Assembly: GCA_021730785.1 (NCBI GenBank)
Contig: JAKFWF010000014.1
Coordinates: 1 to 64,000, forward strand
DNA length: 64,000 nucleotides
Reading direction: 5' to 3'
From: Hyphomicrobiaceae bacterium
Lineage (GTDB): Bacteria > Pseudomonadota > Alphaproteobacteria > Rhizobiales > Hyphomicrobiaceae
Shown here: in pieces, positions 35,213 through 44,339 of the stretch
How the letters are laid out: each line of letters opens with the position of its first letter
How positions within the stretch are numbered: the first letter of the stretch is position 1
Translations under genes and position numbers: made by a program
Notes under the pieces: model-generated
The model's input: only the letters and a program-made list of their open reading frames with translations
Told to the model about the DNA's origin: nothing
Database searches by the model: none

Positions 35213-36835
35213 TTAGTGCGCGTCGCCGGGCTGGATGCGCGGCAGCGTCTCGAAGCAGTGGTAGGGCGGCGGCGACGGCAACGTCCACTCGAGCGTCGTT
35301 GCACCCTCGCCCCAGGGATTGGCCGCCGCCTGTTTGCGGGCACGGAACGCCATGATGAGGCCGACGAAGAACACCAGCGTGCCGAGTGTTGTGATGTAGG
35401 CGCCGATCGAGGAGACGCGATTCCAGCCGGCATAGGCCTCGGGGTAGTCGGCGTAATGGCGCGGCATGCCGGCGAGGCCGAGGAAGTGCTGCGGGAAGAA
35501 CAGGATGTTGGCGCCGATGAAGGTGAGCCAGAAGTGCAGCTTGCCCATGAACTCGGAATATTCGTAGCCGCTCATCTTCGGAAACCAGTAGTACCAGCCG
35601 GCGAAGATCGCGAATACGGCGCCGAGCGACAGCACGTAGTGGAAGTGGGCGACCACGTAGTAGGTGTTGTGCAAGCTACGGTCGACGCCGGCGTTGGCCA
35701 GCATCACACCCGTCACGCCGCCGACGGTGAACAGGAAGATGAAGCCCAAGGCCCAGATCATCGGCACGCGGTAGGTGATCGAGCCCCCCCACATGGTGGC
35801 GATCCAGGAGAACACCTTCACGCCGGTCGGTACCGCGATCACCATGGTGGCGAACACGAAGTAGGCCTGAGTGTTGACGCCGATGCCGGCGGTATACATG
35901 TGGTGCGCCCACACGACGAAGCCTACGACGCCGATCGCGACCATGGCGTAGGCCATGCCGAGGTAGCCGAACACCGGCTTCCTGGAGAAGGTCGAGATGA
36001 TGTGGCTGATCATGCCGAAGCCGGGCAGGATCAGAATGTACACCTCGGGGTGGCCGAAGAACCAGAACAGATGCTGGTAGAGCACCGGGTCGCCGCCACC
36101 CTTGGCATCGAAGAAGGCGGTGCCGAAGTTGCGGTCGGTCAGCAGCATGGTAATGGCGCCGGCCAGAACGGGCAGCGACAACAGCAGCAGGAAGGCGGTC
36201 ACCAGCACCGACCACACGAACAGCGGCATGCGGTGCAAGGTCATGCCCGGCGCACGCATGTTGAAGATCGTCGTGATGAAGTTGATGGCGCCGAGGATCG
36301 ACGAGGCGCCGGCCAAGTGCAGCGCGAAAATGCCGAAGTCGACGGCGGGGCCTGGATGTCCAGCCTTGCTCGACAGCGGCGCGAGCACGATCCAGCCCGT
36401 GCCGGCACCGTTCGAGCCGGGCGGCCCCTCGACGAACAGCGAGATCAACAGCAGCCCGAGCGCGACGGGCAGCAGCCAGAACGAGATGTTGTTCATGCGC
36501 GGGAAGGCCATGTCGGGCGCACCGATCATCAGCGGCACGAACCAGTTGCCGAAGCCGCCGATCATGGCCGGCATGACCATGAAGAACACCATGATGAGGC
36601 CGTGGCCGGTCACGAACACGTTGTAGGTGTGCGCGTTGGCGAAGTACTGGAGGCCGGGCTCCTGCAACTCGAGGCGCATCATCACGGACAGGAAGCTGCC
36701 GATCACGCCGGAGAAAATGGCGAAGATCAGGTACATCGTGCCGATGTCCTTGTGGTTGGTCGAATACAACCACCGCCGGACGAAGCTCGTCGGAGCTCCG
36801 TTCGAGTTATAGCCGCTCTGTGCTGCGCCAGCCAT
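35213..36835 (-). CDS. ctaD: Cytochrome c oxidase subunit I
   Basis: The catalytic heme-copper subunit of an aa3-type terminal oxidase, 540 residues with 12 membrane helices. Key sites are visible: [17 protein letters not shown] (CuB His and the cross-linked Tyr), [11 protein letters not shown] (two CuB His), and [13 protein letters not shown] (heme a and a3 ligands). The D- and K-channel type segments are also normal-looking. It is placed between ctaC and ctaB. Confidence 0.98.
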   Translation of the reverse strand: MAGAAQSGYNSNGAPTSFVRRWLYSTNHKDIGTMYLIFAIFSGVIGSFLSVMMRLELQEPGLQYFANAHTYNVFVTGHGLIMVFFMVMPAMIGGFGNWFVPLMIGAPDMAFPRMNNISFWLLPVALGLLLISLFVEGPPGSNGAGTGWIVLAPLSSKAGHPGPAVDFGIFALHLAGASSILGAINFITTIFNMRAPGMTLHRMPLFVWSVLVTAFLLLLSLPVLAGAITMLLTDRNFGTAFFDAKGGGDPVLYQHLFWFFGHPEVYILILPGFGMISHIISTFSRKPVFGYLGMAYAMVAIGVVGFVVWAHHMYTAGIGVNTQAYFVFATMVIAVPTGVKVFSWIATMWGGSITYRVPMIWALGFIFLFTVGGVTGVMLANAGVDRSLHNTYYVVAHFHYVLSLGAVFAIFAGWYYWFPKMSGYEYSEFMGKLHFWLTFIGANILFFPQHFLGLAGMPRHYADYPEAYAGWNRVSSIGAYITTLGTLVFFVGLIMAFRARKQAAANPWGEGATTLEWTLPSPPPYHCFETLPRIQPGDAH

Positions 36836-36894
36836 TTACAGTGCCTCTCGCTCAATCATGCAACGTGGTGGTCTTGGCCAATCGGCTGCGCGGG

Positions 36895-37878
36895 TCAGCG
36901 CGCCGGAGCCTCGGCATATTTCGGTTGATCGGCACCGTCGGTCGCAGTTGCCAGAATGGTCTTCGCCTTTTTCCAGTCCTTTGCCTTGGCCGCTGCCAAC
37001 CACTCGGTGTAAGCTGCTTCCGGCACCACGCGGACGGCAATCGGCATGCCGGAGTGGGCCTTGCCGCATAGCACCGAGCACTGGCCGTAGTAGGCGCCGA
37101 CTTTGGTGGGCTTGAACCAGGTCGAGGTGATGCGACCCGGCACCGCTTGCGTCTTCGAGCCGAACGCAGGGATGGTCCAGGAATGGATCACGTCGTTCGA
37201 CGTGACGAGCAGGTGCACGACCTTGTTCACCGGCACGGCGATCTCGTTGTCGACCGACAGCTGGCGGATCTGCTTCGTCTTGGCCCACAATGGCCCGGCT
37301 GCCTCGTACAGCGCCTTGTTGCGTTGAACTTCGCTGAGCTTGGCAAAGCGCTTATCAAACTCCGCCTTGCCGATCTCGTCCTTCACGACGTCTTCGTCGC
37401 TGATCATGTTGGACGTGATCTTCAGGCCGCCTTGGTCAGGATACTCGTGCTCCCAGAACCAGGCGTTGCCGGTCGCCTTGATCGTGACGTCGGGCTTCGG
37501 GTAGGAATACTGCAGGTACAGCAACTTGAACGACGGCACCGCGATACCGAGCAGGATGAGGATCGGCACCACCGTCCAGGCCACTTCCAGCATGGTGTTA
37601 TGCGTGTTCTTGGACGGCGTCGGATTGTTGGCAGCACTGAAACGCCACATGGCGTAGGCCATCAAAACGCCAACGAACACGGCGATCAACGTGATGACGA
37701 TGGTCACCGCGTCATGGAAAGCAACAATTGATTCCATGACTTGCGTCGCTGGTTCCTGCAGCCCGATCTGGTTCGGCTCCGGGTGGCCAGAGGCTGCACC
37801 CGCGGAGGACGACGCGGCCGTGAATGCGATCGTCGACATCGCGCCGGCAACGACACGCGTGCTTGGTCTGTTCAACAT
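36895..37878 (-). CDS. ctaC: Cytochrome c oxidase subunit II
   Basis: A 327-residue subunit that receives electrons from cytochrome c. A signal-like N-terminus is followed by two membrane helices (AVTIVITLIAVFVGVLMAYAMW and VAWTVVPILILLGIAVPSF) and a cupredoxin domain. The CuA site is visible as NDVIHSWTIPAFG and GQCSVLCGKAHSGMP (two Cys, His, Met). The aromatic electron-entry region WFWEHEYP is present. There is no fused cytochrome c domain. It is the first gene of the minus-strand cox cluster. Confidence 0.97.
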   Translation of the reverse strand: MLNRPSTRVVAGAMSTIAFTAASSSAGAASGHPEPNQIGLQEPATQVMESIVAFHDAVTIVITLIAVFVGVLMAYAMWRFSAANNPTPSKNTHNTMLEVAWTVVPILILLGIAVPSFKLLYLQYSYPKPDVTIKATGNAWFWEHEYPDQGGLKITSNMISDEDVVKDEIGKAEFDKRFAKLSEVQRNKALYEAAGPLWAKTKQIRQLSVDNEIAVPVNKVVHLLVTSNDVIHSWTIPAFGSKTQAVPGRITSTWFKPTKVGAYYGQCSVLCGKAHSGMPIAVRVVPEAAYTEWLAAAKAKDWKKAKTILATATDGADQPKYAEAPAR

Positions 37879-38187
37879 CTAGACACTCCGATGGCGTTCC
37901 AGCGGCCGGCGCCAATGAACGCGGGGCCGCAGGTTGATGGCACGCTTAGCAACGCCGGCACAGAACACAATGGGCTGTTTTGTCTCAACTGAGGTTTTTT
38001 CCGCAACTTCAAGGTCGAAGGCGCGCTGTGCGACCGTTTGCCCGTATTCGACAAGCAATTTCGCATGTCGTATTGGCAAGTGTCATGCGTCCAATTTCAG
38101 CCGAATGCGCCGCAGAAACGACTTGCATTCAAGCGATGTTTGGCAATGAGTGTGCGGCTATCGGGATCGCAGGCGGAGGATGTGCGC
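37879..38187. other. Divergent intergenic region, cox / IalB-like
   Basis: This 309-base gap must hold the promoters of ctaC (minus) and the IalB-like gene (plus). I can make out only a loose TTGAGACA-type -35 on the minus strand near 37990. A longer frame starting at 38038 or 38146 would give the IalB-like protein an unlikely N-terminal extension. Confidence 0.35.
38172..38180 (+). promoter_or_regulatory. Strong Shine-Dalgarno deciding the GTG 38188 start
   Basis: GGCGGAGGA lies seven bases before GTG 38188. It is the strongest ribosome-binding site near the N-terminus of the IalB-like gene and favours this GTG over the in-frame ATG at 38146. Confidence 0.55.
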
Positions 38188-38769
38188 GTGGCGCGAGGCA
38201 GGATTGGGATCAGCGCTGAGGGCCAGGGCGGTGCGCGACCGGCGCGGGCGTTCTTCGCGTTTTTCGCGACGTTGGCGGTGGCGCTGCTGTCGGTCGCTGG
38301 CGATGGGAACGCGCAGAATCCGCTGAACCCGGCCACCCCGGAAGGCACCATCAAGGCCCAGCACGGCGACTGGCAACTCGTGTGCAAGCCGCCGGCGCCC
38401 GGCTCGAAACTCGAAACCTGCGCGCTGGTGCAGAGCGTGACGGCGGAAGATCGTAACAACGTCGGCCTCACCGTTTACTTCCAGAAGTTCTCGTCCGGCG
38501 AGCGTGTGATCCGCGTGTTTGCGCCGCTCGGCGTGCTGCTGCCGCCCGGTCTTGGGCTCAAGATCGACGACAAGGACGTGGGCACGGCCCCTTTTCTGCG
38601 CTGCAACCAGTTTTCCTGTTACGCCCAGGTCGTTGCCGAGGACAAGCTGATCGACCTGTTGAAGACCGGCAAGAACGCGATTTTCGTCATCTTCCAGACC
38701 CAGGAAGCCGGCATCGGCATTCCAATTTCGCTGGCAGGCTTCGGTCAGGCGCTGGCCGCGCTCAAGTAG
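38188..38769 (+). CDS. Invasion-associated locus B (IalB) family protein
   Basis: A 193-residue exported protein. A hydrophobic signal region (ARAFFAFFATLAVALLSVAG, ending near GNAQ) follows a short basic N-terminus. The mature part shows the IalB pattern: HGDWQLVCKPPAPG, CALVQSVTAEDRNNVGLTVYF, VLLPPGLGLKIDDKDVGTAPFLRCNQFSCYAQV. Four cysteines probably form two disulfides. IalB homologues are widespread in alphaproteobacteria; only the Bartonella protein is tied to host-cell invasion. The GTG start is inferred from the upstream Shine-Dalgarno. Confidence 0.82.
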   Translation: MARGRIGISAEGQGGARPARAFFAFFATLAVALLSVAGDGNAQNPLNPATPEGTIKAQHGDWQLVCKPPAPGSKLETCALVQSVTAEDRNNVGLTVYFQKFSSGERVIRVFAPLGVLLPPGLGLKIDDKDVGTAPFLRCNQFSCYAQVVAEDKLIDLLKTGKNAIFVIFQTQEAGIGIPISLAGFGQALAALK

Positions 38770-38862
38770 CCGGCGTCGCAGTGGCCCCCCGCGCCCGACG
38801 CCGTGCTGGCGGCGCGCACGGCACTGGGCTATTCCTGCCGGGCATAGTCCGGGGGAGTGCAG

Positions 38863-39552
38863 ATGAACACGCGTTTTGAAATCGGTCGAGTCGCCGGCAT
38901 CCCGGTGATCCTCGACATGTTTTTCGTGCTCGTTCTGATCATTTTCACCTACCCCTATTTTACCAGCGGCAACAGCCAGGCAATGTCGATTGGCCTACTG
39001 CTGATCGCCGGCATCCTGGGATCGATCCTGCTGCATGAACTGGGGCATGCGGCGGCGGCGGTGCTGTTTCGCACGCGCGTCAGCCAGATCGAGCTGACAG
39101 GCCTGGGCGGGCTCATTTCGTTTGGCAGTTCGCTGCCACGCAGTGGCCTGAAGCGCGCGATCATCTTTCTGGCCGGGCCGGCTGCCAATTTTGCCCTCAT
39201 GTATCTATGTGACTATCTGGGAGCGCTGGCCGCATCGGGCCAGAAGCCGCTCGTGGCCCTAGTGCTCTACCAGCTGAGTTCGATCAACTTCTTCCTGATG
39301 GTCTTCAATCTGCTGCCGGCCTTCCCCCTGGACGGTGGCCGAACGCTCGATGCGCTGCTTGGCATCGTCGTGGGCGGGCTCTGGGCGCAGCGGATCGTTG
39401 CACTCCTCGGTCTCGTCGTATCGTTCCTGGTTGCTGCCTACGCCGTCCAATCGCTGCCCGGTAGCCTGTTCATACTGTTCATTGCTTTCATCCTGCTCGA
39501 AAACAACTGGTCGGCATTCCAGCAGGTCGGCGGCTTCGGCGGGCGGCGGTGA
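38863..39552 (+). CDS. Site-2-type membrane metalloprotease
   Basis: A 229-residue intramembrane zinc protease of the M50 family. The zinc motif is HELGH at residues 58-62, and the third ligand is probably Asp157 in NLLPAFPLDGGRTL. Five or six membrane helices are predicted. No PDZ or CBS domain is attached, so it belongs to the short M50 group. ATG 38863 is preceded by GGGGGAG; a GTG at 38857 would add two residues. Substrate unknown. Confidence 0.87.
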   Translation: MNTRFEIGRVAGIPVILDMFFVLVLIIFTYPYFTSGNSQAMSIGLLLIAGILGSILLHELGHAAAAVLFRTRVSQIELTGLGGLISFGSSLPRSGLKRAIIFLAGPAANFALMYLCDYLGALAASGQKPLVALVLYQLSSINFFLMVFNLLPAFPLDGGRTLDALLGIVVGGLWAQRIVALLGLVVSFLVAAYAVQSLPGSLFILFIAFILLENNWSAFQQVGGFGGRR

Positions 39553-39599
39553 AGGTGTTGGTCGATCCCACACCGCCACACCGTGATCACAGGATAAAA

Positions 39600-39622
39600 T
39601 TAGGTCAACTATGCTGACCTAA
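39600..39622. promoter_or_regulatory. Candidate operator upstream of the fused oxidoreductase
   Basis: TTAGGTCA (39600-39607), seven-base spacer, TGACCTAA (39615-39622): a perfect eight-base inverted repeat with centre-to-centre spacing of about 15 bases, in the 154-base gap before the gene at 39707. It has the form of a dimeric repressor site (TetR/MarR/GntR type). Confidence 0.55.
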
Positions 39623-39706
39623 CTTGCCAAGACGCAGGCGCCGAACTATGTTTCAGTCCAAGCGCAGGATAGCGCAATCGGGATCTGGCAGCAGACGAGG
39701 CAGGCC

Positions 39707-42700
39707 ATGGCTAAAAGCGGCGTCAGTCTCAGCGACAAATTCGATCTCGATCAAACGCGGCAACTGCTGACCGGCACGCAGGCGATCGTCCGCTTAGCCC
39801 TCATGCAGAAGAAGCGGGACGAGGTGGCTGGCCTCAATACCGCTGGTTATATCTCCGGCTATCGCGGGTCGCCGATTGCCGGCCTCGAAGGCGCGTTCCT
39901 GCGCGTCAAGTCGCTGACCAGCAAGCACAACATCCACTTCCATCCGGGCCTGAACGAGGACCTGGCGGCGACCGCCGTTTGGGGCGCGCAGCAGGCCGAA
40001 ATCCGCGGCGAAGGCAAGTACGACGGCGTGTTCGCCATGTGGTACGGCAAGGGGCCGGGCGTCGACCGCACCGGCGACGTGTTTCGCCACGCCAACCACG
40101 CCGGCACGTCGAAGCACGGCGGTGTACTCGCGCTGATGGGCGATGACCACACGTGCGAAAGTTCGACGTCAGCCCACCAGTCGGAGTTCGCCTTTGTCGA
40201 CGCGCTAATCCCTGTGCTCAATCCGGGCGGCGTGCAGGAAATCCTCGATTTCGGCTTGCTAGGTTTTGCGCTGTCGCGCTTTGCGGGCGTGTGGGTCGGC
40301 CTCAAGTGTGTGAAGGACAACATCGAGTCGACCGCCACCGTCGATGGCGCGGTTGATCGCGTGCAGATCGCAATTCCGCAGGATTTCGCCATGCCGCTGG
40401 GTGGCCTCAGCATCCGGGCCGTCGACACCGCCCTCGATAAGGAAGCGCGGCTGTTCGATTACAAGCGCGATGCGGTGCACGCCTTCGTGCGCGCCAACAA
40501 AATCGACCGCATGGTCATGGGCGGCGGCACGGCACCGAAAATCGGCATCATAACCTGCGGCAAGAGCTATCTCGATACGCGCCAGGCCCTCGATGAACTG
40601 GGCATCGACGAGGTGGCTGCGAGCAAACTCGGCCTGCGCCTCTACAAGGCCGGCATGACCTGGCCGTTGGAGCCGCAAGGGGTCGCCCGGTTCGCCGACG
40701 GGCTCGAACTCATCATCGTGGTCGAAGAGAAGCGCTCGCTCATCGAAACGCAGCTGAAGGAACAGCTCTATGGCCGCAGCCACGCGCCGCGCGTGGTCGG
40801 CAAGCGCGACGAGAACGAGCATTGGCTGTTTCACGCCAAGGGCGCGCTCGACCCAACCGACATCGCGATCGCCGTCGGCGAGCGATTGATCCGGTTCGGG
40901 GCCGGCGAAGAGATCAAGGCGCGGGTCGCAGAGTTCAAGCGGCTCCAGGGCAATGCCGAACTCGATGCCAGTACTTTCAACCGTACACCCTATTTCTGCG
41001 CCGGCTGTCCGCACAACTCATCCACCATCGTGCCCGCGGACGCGCGCGCCTACGCCGGCATCGGCTGCCACTACATGTCGCAATGGATGGAGCGTAACAC
41101 CGACGGCTTCACCCAGATGGGCGGCGAGGGGGCGGGCTGGATCGGCGAAGCACCGTTCTCAAAGCGCCGTCACGTTTTCCAGAACATCGGCGACGGCACC
41201 TACATCCACTCAGGTTCGCTGGCAATCCGCGCCGCCCAGGCCGCCAACGTCAACATCACGTTCAAGATCTTGTACAACGACGCGGTCGCGATGACCGGCG
41301 GCCAGTCTCTCGACGGGCATATCTCGGTGCCGATGATCGCGAGCCAGCTCGCCGCCGAGGGCGTGAAGAAAATCGCCATCGTCACTGACGAGCCCGGCAA
41401 GTATCCACCTGACGTCGGCTTCCCGGCGAGCGCTGCCGTGCACCACCGCCGCGACCTGCAGGCAGTACAGATCGAGCTTGCCAAGAACGACGGCGTCACC
41501 GCGCTGATCTACGACCAGACGTGCGCTGCCGAAAAGCGCCGCCGCCGCAAGAAGGGCGAGTTTCCCGACCCCGACCAGCGCATCTTCATCAATCCGGCCG
41601 TGTGCGAGGGCTGCGGCGATTGCGGCAAGAAGTCGAACTGCGTCGCGGTGTTGCCGCTCGAAACTGAGCTCGGACGCAAGCGCGCGATCGACCAGTCCGC
41701 CTGCAACAAGGACTTCTCCTGCACGGAAGGCTTCTGCCCGAGCTTCGTCACCGTGCACGGCGCCAAGGTGAAGAAGTCGAAGGGCGTCGGCGCCGATGCG
41801 TCGGTCGCGCGGCTGATCGCGGGCCTGCCCGAACCGAAGCAGCCGGCGCTCGATGGCCCCTATTCGATGATCGTGACCGGCGTTGGCGGCACCGGCGTCG
41901 TCACCATTTCGGCGGTCCTCGGCCAGGCAGCCCACATCGAGAACAAGGGCTTCGGCGCAATCGACATGACCGGCCTCGCCCAGAAGGGCGGCGCGGTCGC
42001 CTGCCACATGCGCGTCGCCCGCAGCGCTGATGAAATCCACGCCATCCGTGTCGGCGTCGCCAATGCCGATCTGATCATGGGCGGCGATCTCGTCGTCACC
42101 GCCTCGACGAAGATCCTCGAGACCATGCGGCCCGACCACACCGCCGTGGTCGTATCGACCTACGAAATGACCACCGGCGACTTTACACGCAACGCAAACC
42201 TTGTGGTGCCGGGCCAGGCGCTGCGCACCGCGATCGCTGATCGGGTTGGCCGTGGCTCGCTCGCCATGCTCGATGCGCACGAGGCGGCCGTGAAGCTGTT
42301 CGGCGATTCAATTGCCTCCAACATGTTCCTCCTCGGCTTCGCCTGCCAGAAGGGTCATGTGCCGATCGGAACCGCGGCGATCGAGGAGGCGATCGAGCTG
42401 AATGGCGCGGCAGTTGCCATGAACCTGCAGGCGTTCCGCTTCGGCCGCCTCGCCGCCCATGAACCGGCTGCGATCGAGCGCTTGATCAGGCCGGCCGATG
42501 TGGTGGCGCTGCGGCCGCGTACGCTCGACGACACGATCAAGTTCAGGGCCGATCACCTGATGGCCTATCAGGATGCGGCGCTCGCTGAGCGCTATCGCTC
42601 GAAGGTCGCCTGGATCGCTGGTATCGAACGCGACAAGGCGCCGGGCCGCAACGGTTTGGCGGACGCGGTGGCGCGCGGCTATCACAAGCTGCTGGCAATC

Positions 42701-43192
42701 AAGGACGAGTATGAGGTCGCCCGTCTCTACACCGACGGCACCTTCGAGAAGGCGCTTGCCGCACAGTTCGACGGCGTGACGTCGGTCGAGTTTCATCTGG
42801 CGCCGCCATTCCTCGCCTGGTTCCACAAGGACAAACTCACCGGGCAGCCGCGCAAGATCAAGTTGGGCGCGTGGATGCTGCCCGTGTTCCGCCAACTGGC
42901 GAAGGGCAAGCGCCTGCGCGGCACCATGTTCGATCTGTTCGGCCTGTCGGCCGAGCGCCGGCTGGAGCGGCAGATGATCGTCGACTATGAGCGAGTGCTC
43001 GATGAGATTGGCCAGCGGTTGTCGGTCGCGACGCACGGCACCACGGTCGCGCTTGCCTCACTGCCCGATGAGATCAAAGGCTTTGGCCACGTGAAGAAAG
43101 CGAACTACGAGGCGGCCAAGAAGCGGGAAGCCGGTTTGCTCGCCATGCTGCGCGATCCCAAGCCTGCCCCGGTCAGGGTTGCGGCGGAATAG
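39707..43192 (+). CDS. Fused indolepyruvate ferredoxin oxidoreductase (IorAB-type)
   Basis: A 1161-residue 2-oxoacid:ferredoxin oxidoreductase in one chain. The N-terminal pyrimidine-like part begins RLALMQKKRDEVAGLNTAGYISGYRGSPIAGLEGA. A TPP-binding domain follows at about 425-560 (FCAGCPHNSST, IGDGTYIHSGSLA, LYNDAVAMTGGQ). An Fe-S segment lies at about 631-690, with cysteines in VCEGCGDCGKKSNC and later CNKDFSC and CPSF. A gamma (IorB-like) domain from about 723 shows IVTGVGGTGVVTISAVLG and AIDMTGLAQKGGAV. Such enzymes oxidise aryl- or branched-chain 2-oxoacids to acyl-CoA. A PaiB-like gene follows after two bases. Confidence 0.92.
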   Translation: MAKSGVSLSDKFDLDQTRQLLTGTQAIVRLALMQKKRDEVAGLNTAGYISGYRGSPIAGLEGAFLRVKSLTSKHNIHFHPGLNEDLAATAVWGAQQAEIRGEGKYDGVFAMWYGKGPGVDRTGDVFRHANHAGTSKHGGVLALMGDDHTCESSTSAHQSEFAFVDALIPVLNPGGVQEILDFGLLGFALSRFAGVWVGLKCVKDNIESTATVDGAVDRVQIAIPQDFAMPLGGLSIRAVDTALDKEARLFDYKRDAVHAFVRANKIDRMVMGGGTAPKIGIITCGKSYLDTRQALDELGIDEVAASKLGLRLYKAGMTWPLEPQGVARFADGLELIIVVEEKRSLIETQLKEQLYGRSHAPRVVGKRDENEHWLFHAKGALDPTDIAIAVGERLIRFGAGEEIKARVAEFKRLQGNAELDASTFNRTPYFCAGCPHNSSTIVPADARAYAGIGCHYMSQWMERNTDGFTQMGGEGAGWIGEAPFSKRRHVFQNIGDGTYIHSGSLAIRAAQAANVNITFKILYNDAVAMTGGQSLDGHISVPMIASQLAAEGVKKIAIVTDEPGKYPPDVGFPASAAVHHRRDLQAVQIELAKNDGVTALIYDQTCAAEKRRRRKKGEFPDPDQRIFINPAVCEGCGDCGKKSNCVAVLPLETELGRKRAIDQSACNKDFSCTEGFCPSFVTVHGAKVKKSKGVGADASVARLIAGLPEPKQPALDGPYSMIVTGVGGTGVVTISAVLGQAAHIENKGFGAIDMTGLAQKGGAVACHMRVARSADEIHAIRVGVANADLIMGGDLVVTASTKILETMRPDHTAVVVSTYEMTTGDFTRNANLVVPGQALRTAIADRVGRGSLAMLDAHEAAVKLFGDSIASNMFLLGFACQKGHVPIGTAAIEEAIELNGAAVAMNLQAFRFGRLAAHEPAAIERLIRPADVVALRPRTLDDTIKFRADHLMAYQDAALAERYRSKVAWIAGIERDKAPGRNGLADAVARGYHKLLAIKDEYEVARLYTDGTFEKALAAQFDGVTSVEFHLAPPFLAWFHKDKLTGQPRKIKLGAWMLPVFRQLAKGKRLRGTMFDLFGLSAERRLERQMIVDYERVLDEIGQRLSVATHGTTVALASLPDEIKGFGHVKKANYEAAKKREAGLLAMLRDPKPAPVRVAAE

Positions 43193-43194
43193 GC

Positions 43195-43830
43195 ATGTAC
43201 ACGCCGCCAGCCTTCAAGTCCGACGATGCGACCGCGCTCGCCTTTGCCGCCAAGCGCGGGTTTGGCACGCTCATCGCGGTCGATGATGGCGGCCGGCCGG
43301 TCGCTTCGCACCTGCCGTTCCTGCTGCATGCCGAGGCAGCCTTGGCGCCGCGCATCGAAATGCACGTGGCGCGCAGCAATCCACTGGCTGAGATCATCGC
43401 GCGGGCGCCCGATGTCCTGCTCACCGTGATGGGCGCCGACACCTACATCTCGCCCGACTGGTACGCCTCGGCCGACCAGGTCTCGACCTGGAACTATGTC
43501 AGCGTGCACTTGAGCGGCACGGCGCGGCTGATCGAGCCGACGGCCAACCTCGCGCATGCAGACCGCCTGAGCGCGCGCTTCGAAGCTGATCTGCTGCCAA
43601 AGAAGCCGTGGACTTCGGCCAAGATGACGCCGGCCCGGCGCGAAGCGATGCTGACCGCCATCGTCGGCATCGAGGTCACGGTGACGAAGATCGAAGCTCA
43701 GTGGAAGCTCGGCCAGCACAAGCAGCAAGCCGACCAGGACGGCGTGATCGCCAACCTGGAGAAGCTCGCCACTCCCACTGCCGCGGCCTACCTGCAGCAG
43801 TGGCGCACGTGGCGAGCCGGCGGAGCCTAA
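43195..43830 (+). CDS. PaiB-like FMN-binding protein
   Basis: A 211-residue split-barrel FMN-binding protein of the PaiB group, annotated in Bacillus as a negative regulator of sporulation and protease genes. Family markers are MYTPPAFKSDDATALAFAAKRGFGTLI, RPVASHLPFLLH, HVARSNPLAEI, GADTYISPDWYASADQVSTWNYVSVHLSG and KLGQHKQQADQDGVIANLE. It starts two bases after the oxidoreductase stop, so they share a transcript; whether it regulates that gene is unknown. Confidence 0.88.
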   Translation: MYTPPAFKSDDATALAFAAKRGFGTLIAVDDGGRPVASHLPFLLHAEAALAPRIEMHVARSNPLAEIIARAPDVLLTVMGADTYISPDWYASADQVSTWNYVSVHLSGTARLIEPTANLAHADRLSARFEADLLPKKPWTSAKMTPARREAMLTAIVGIEVTVTKIEAQWKLGQHKQQADQDGVIANLEKLATPTAAAYLQQWRTWRAGGA

Positions 43831-43840
43831 CCGCGGCTGC

Positions 43841-44326
43841 CTACAGCCGGCGCACGATGTAGCGCACCGTTTTGCCCAGGTGGGGGTGGAATGCCGAGCC
43901 GGCCGTCTCGAACCCAAGTGCGGCGTGGAAGGCGTCCGATGCCGGGTTCGGCGGGTCGCTGTTGATCTCGGCGCAGATTGCCGTGTGACCGGCACTGCCG
44001 GCCTGAGCAAACAAGTCTTCGTAGAGTGCACGCGCCAAGCCGCGCCCTCGTCCGGCCGCGTCGATCAGAACGCGATCAACGTAGAAGAACTGCGGGAAGC
44101 GCGCCTTGAACCAGCGGAAGTTGGCGTTGTCGTAGGGCGCATCCTGATCGAGCGCCAGCAGGAAGCCCGGCGGATCGGCAAAGCCCCGGGCGTAGAACGA
44201 AATCGTCACCAGGCGCTCGAAGTCTACCATCGCAAGCGCCGGGCCGACCTCGACCGGATGCCGGTTGTTGAGATCGAGGAAGGGCGCGAGGGGCATGTCG
44301 GCCAATGCCACGGGCGCAGCAAACAT
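43841..44326 (-). CDS. GNAT family N-acetyltransferase
   Basis: A 161-residue acetyltransferase. The acetyl-CoA-binding motif A is FYVDRVLIDAAGRGRGLARALYEDLF (RxxGxG/A), with ICAEINSDPPNPASDAFHAALGFETAGSA after it (motif B). The acceptor is not known. ATG 44326 lies 14 bases after the lytic transglycosylase stop on the same strand, so it is probably co-transcribed with it. The start choice excludes upstream codons read from the transglycosylase gene. Confidence 0.87.
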   Translation of the reverse strand: MFAAPVALADMPLAPFLDLNNRHPVEVGPALAMVDFERLVTISFYARGFADPPGFLLALDQDAPYDNANFRWFKARFPQFFYVDRVLIDAAGRGRGLARALYEDLFAQAGSAGHTAICAEINSDPPNPASDAFHAALGFETAGSAFHPHLGKTVRYIVRRL

Positions 44327-44339
44327 GTTTCCCCGCCTG

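Noticed and set aside
35060-36928. 622-codon plus-strand frame opposite ctaD
   Set aside because: Antisense to cytochrome oxidase subunit I; the His/Asp/Glu-rich translation is characteristic of this mirror frame.
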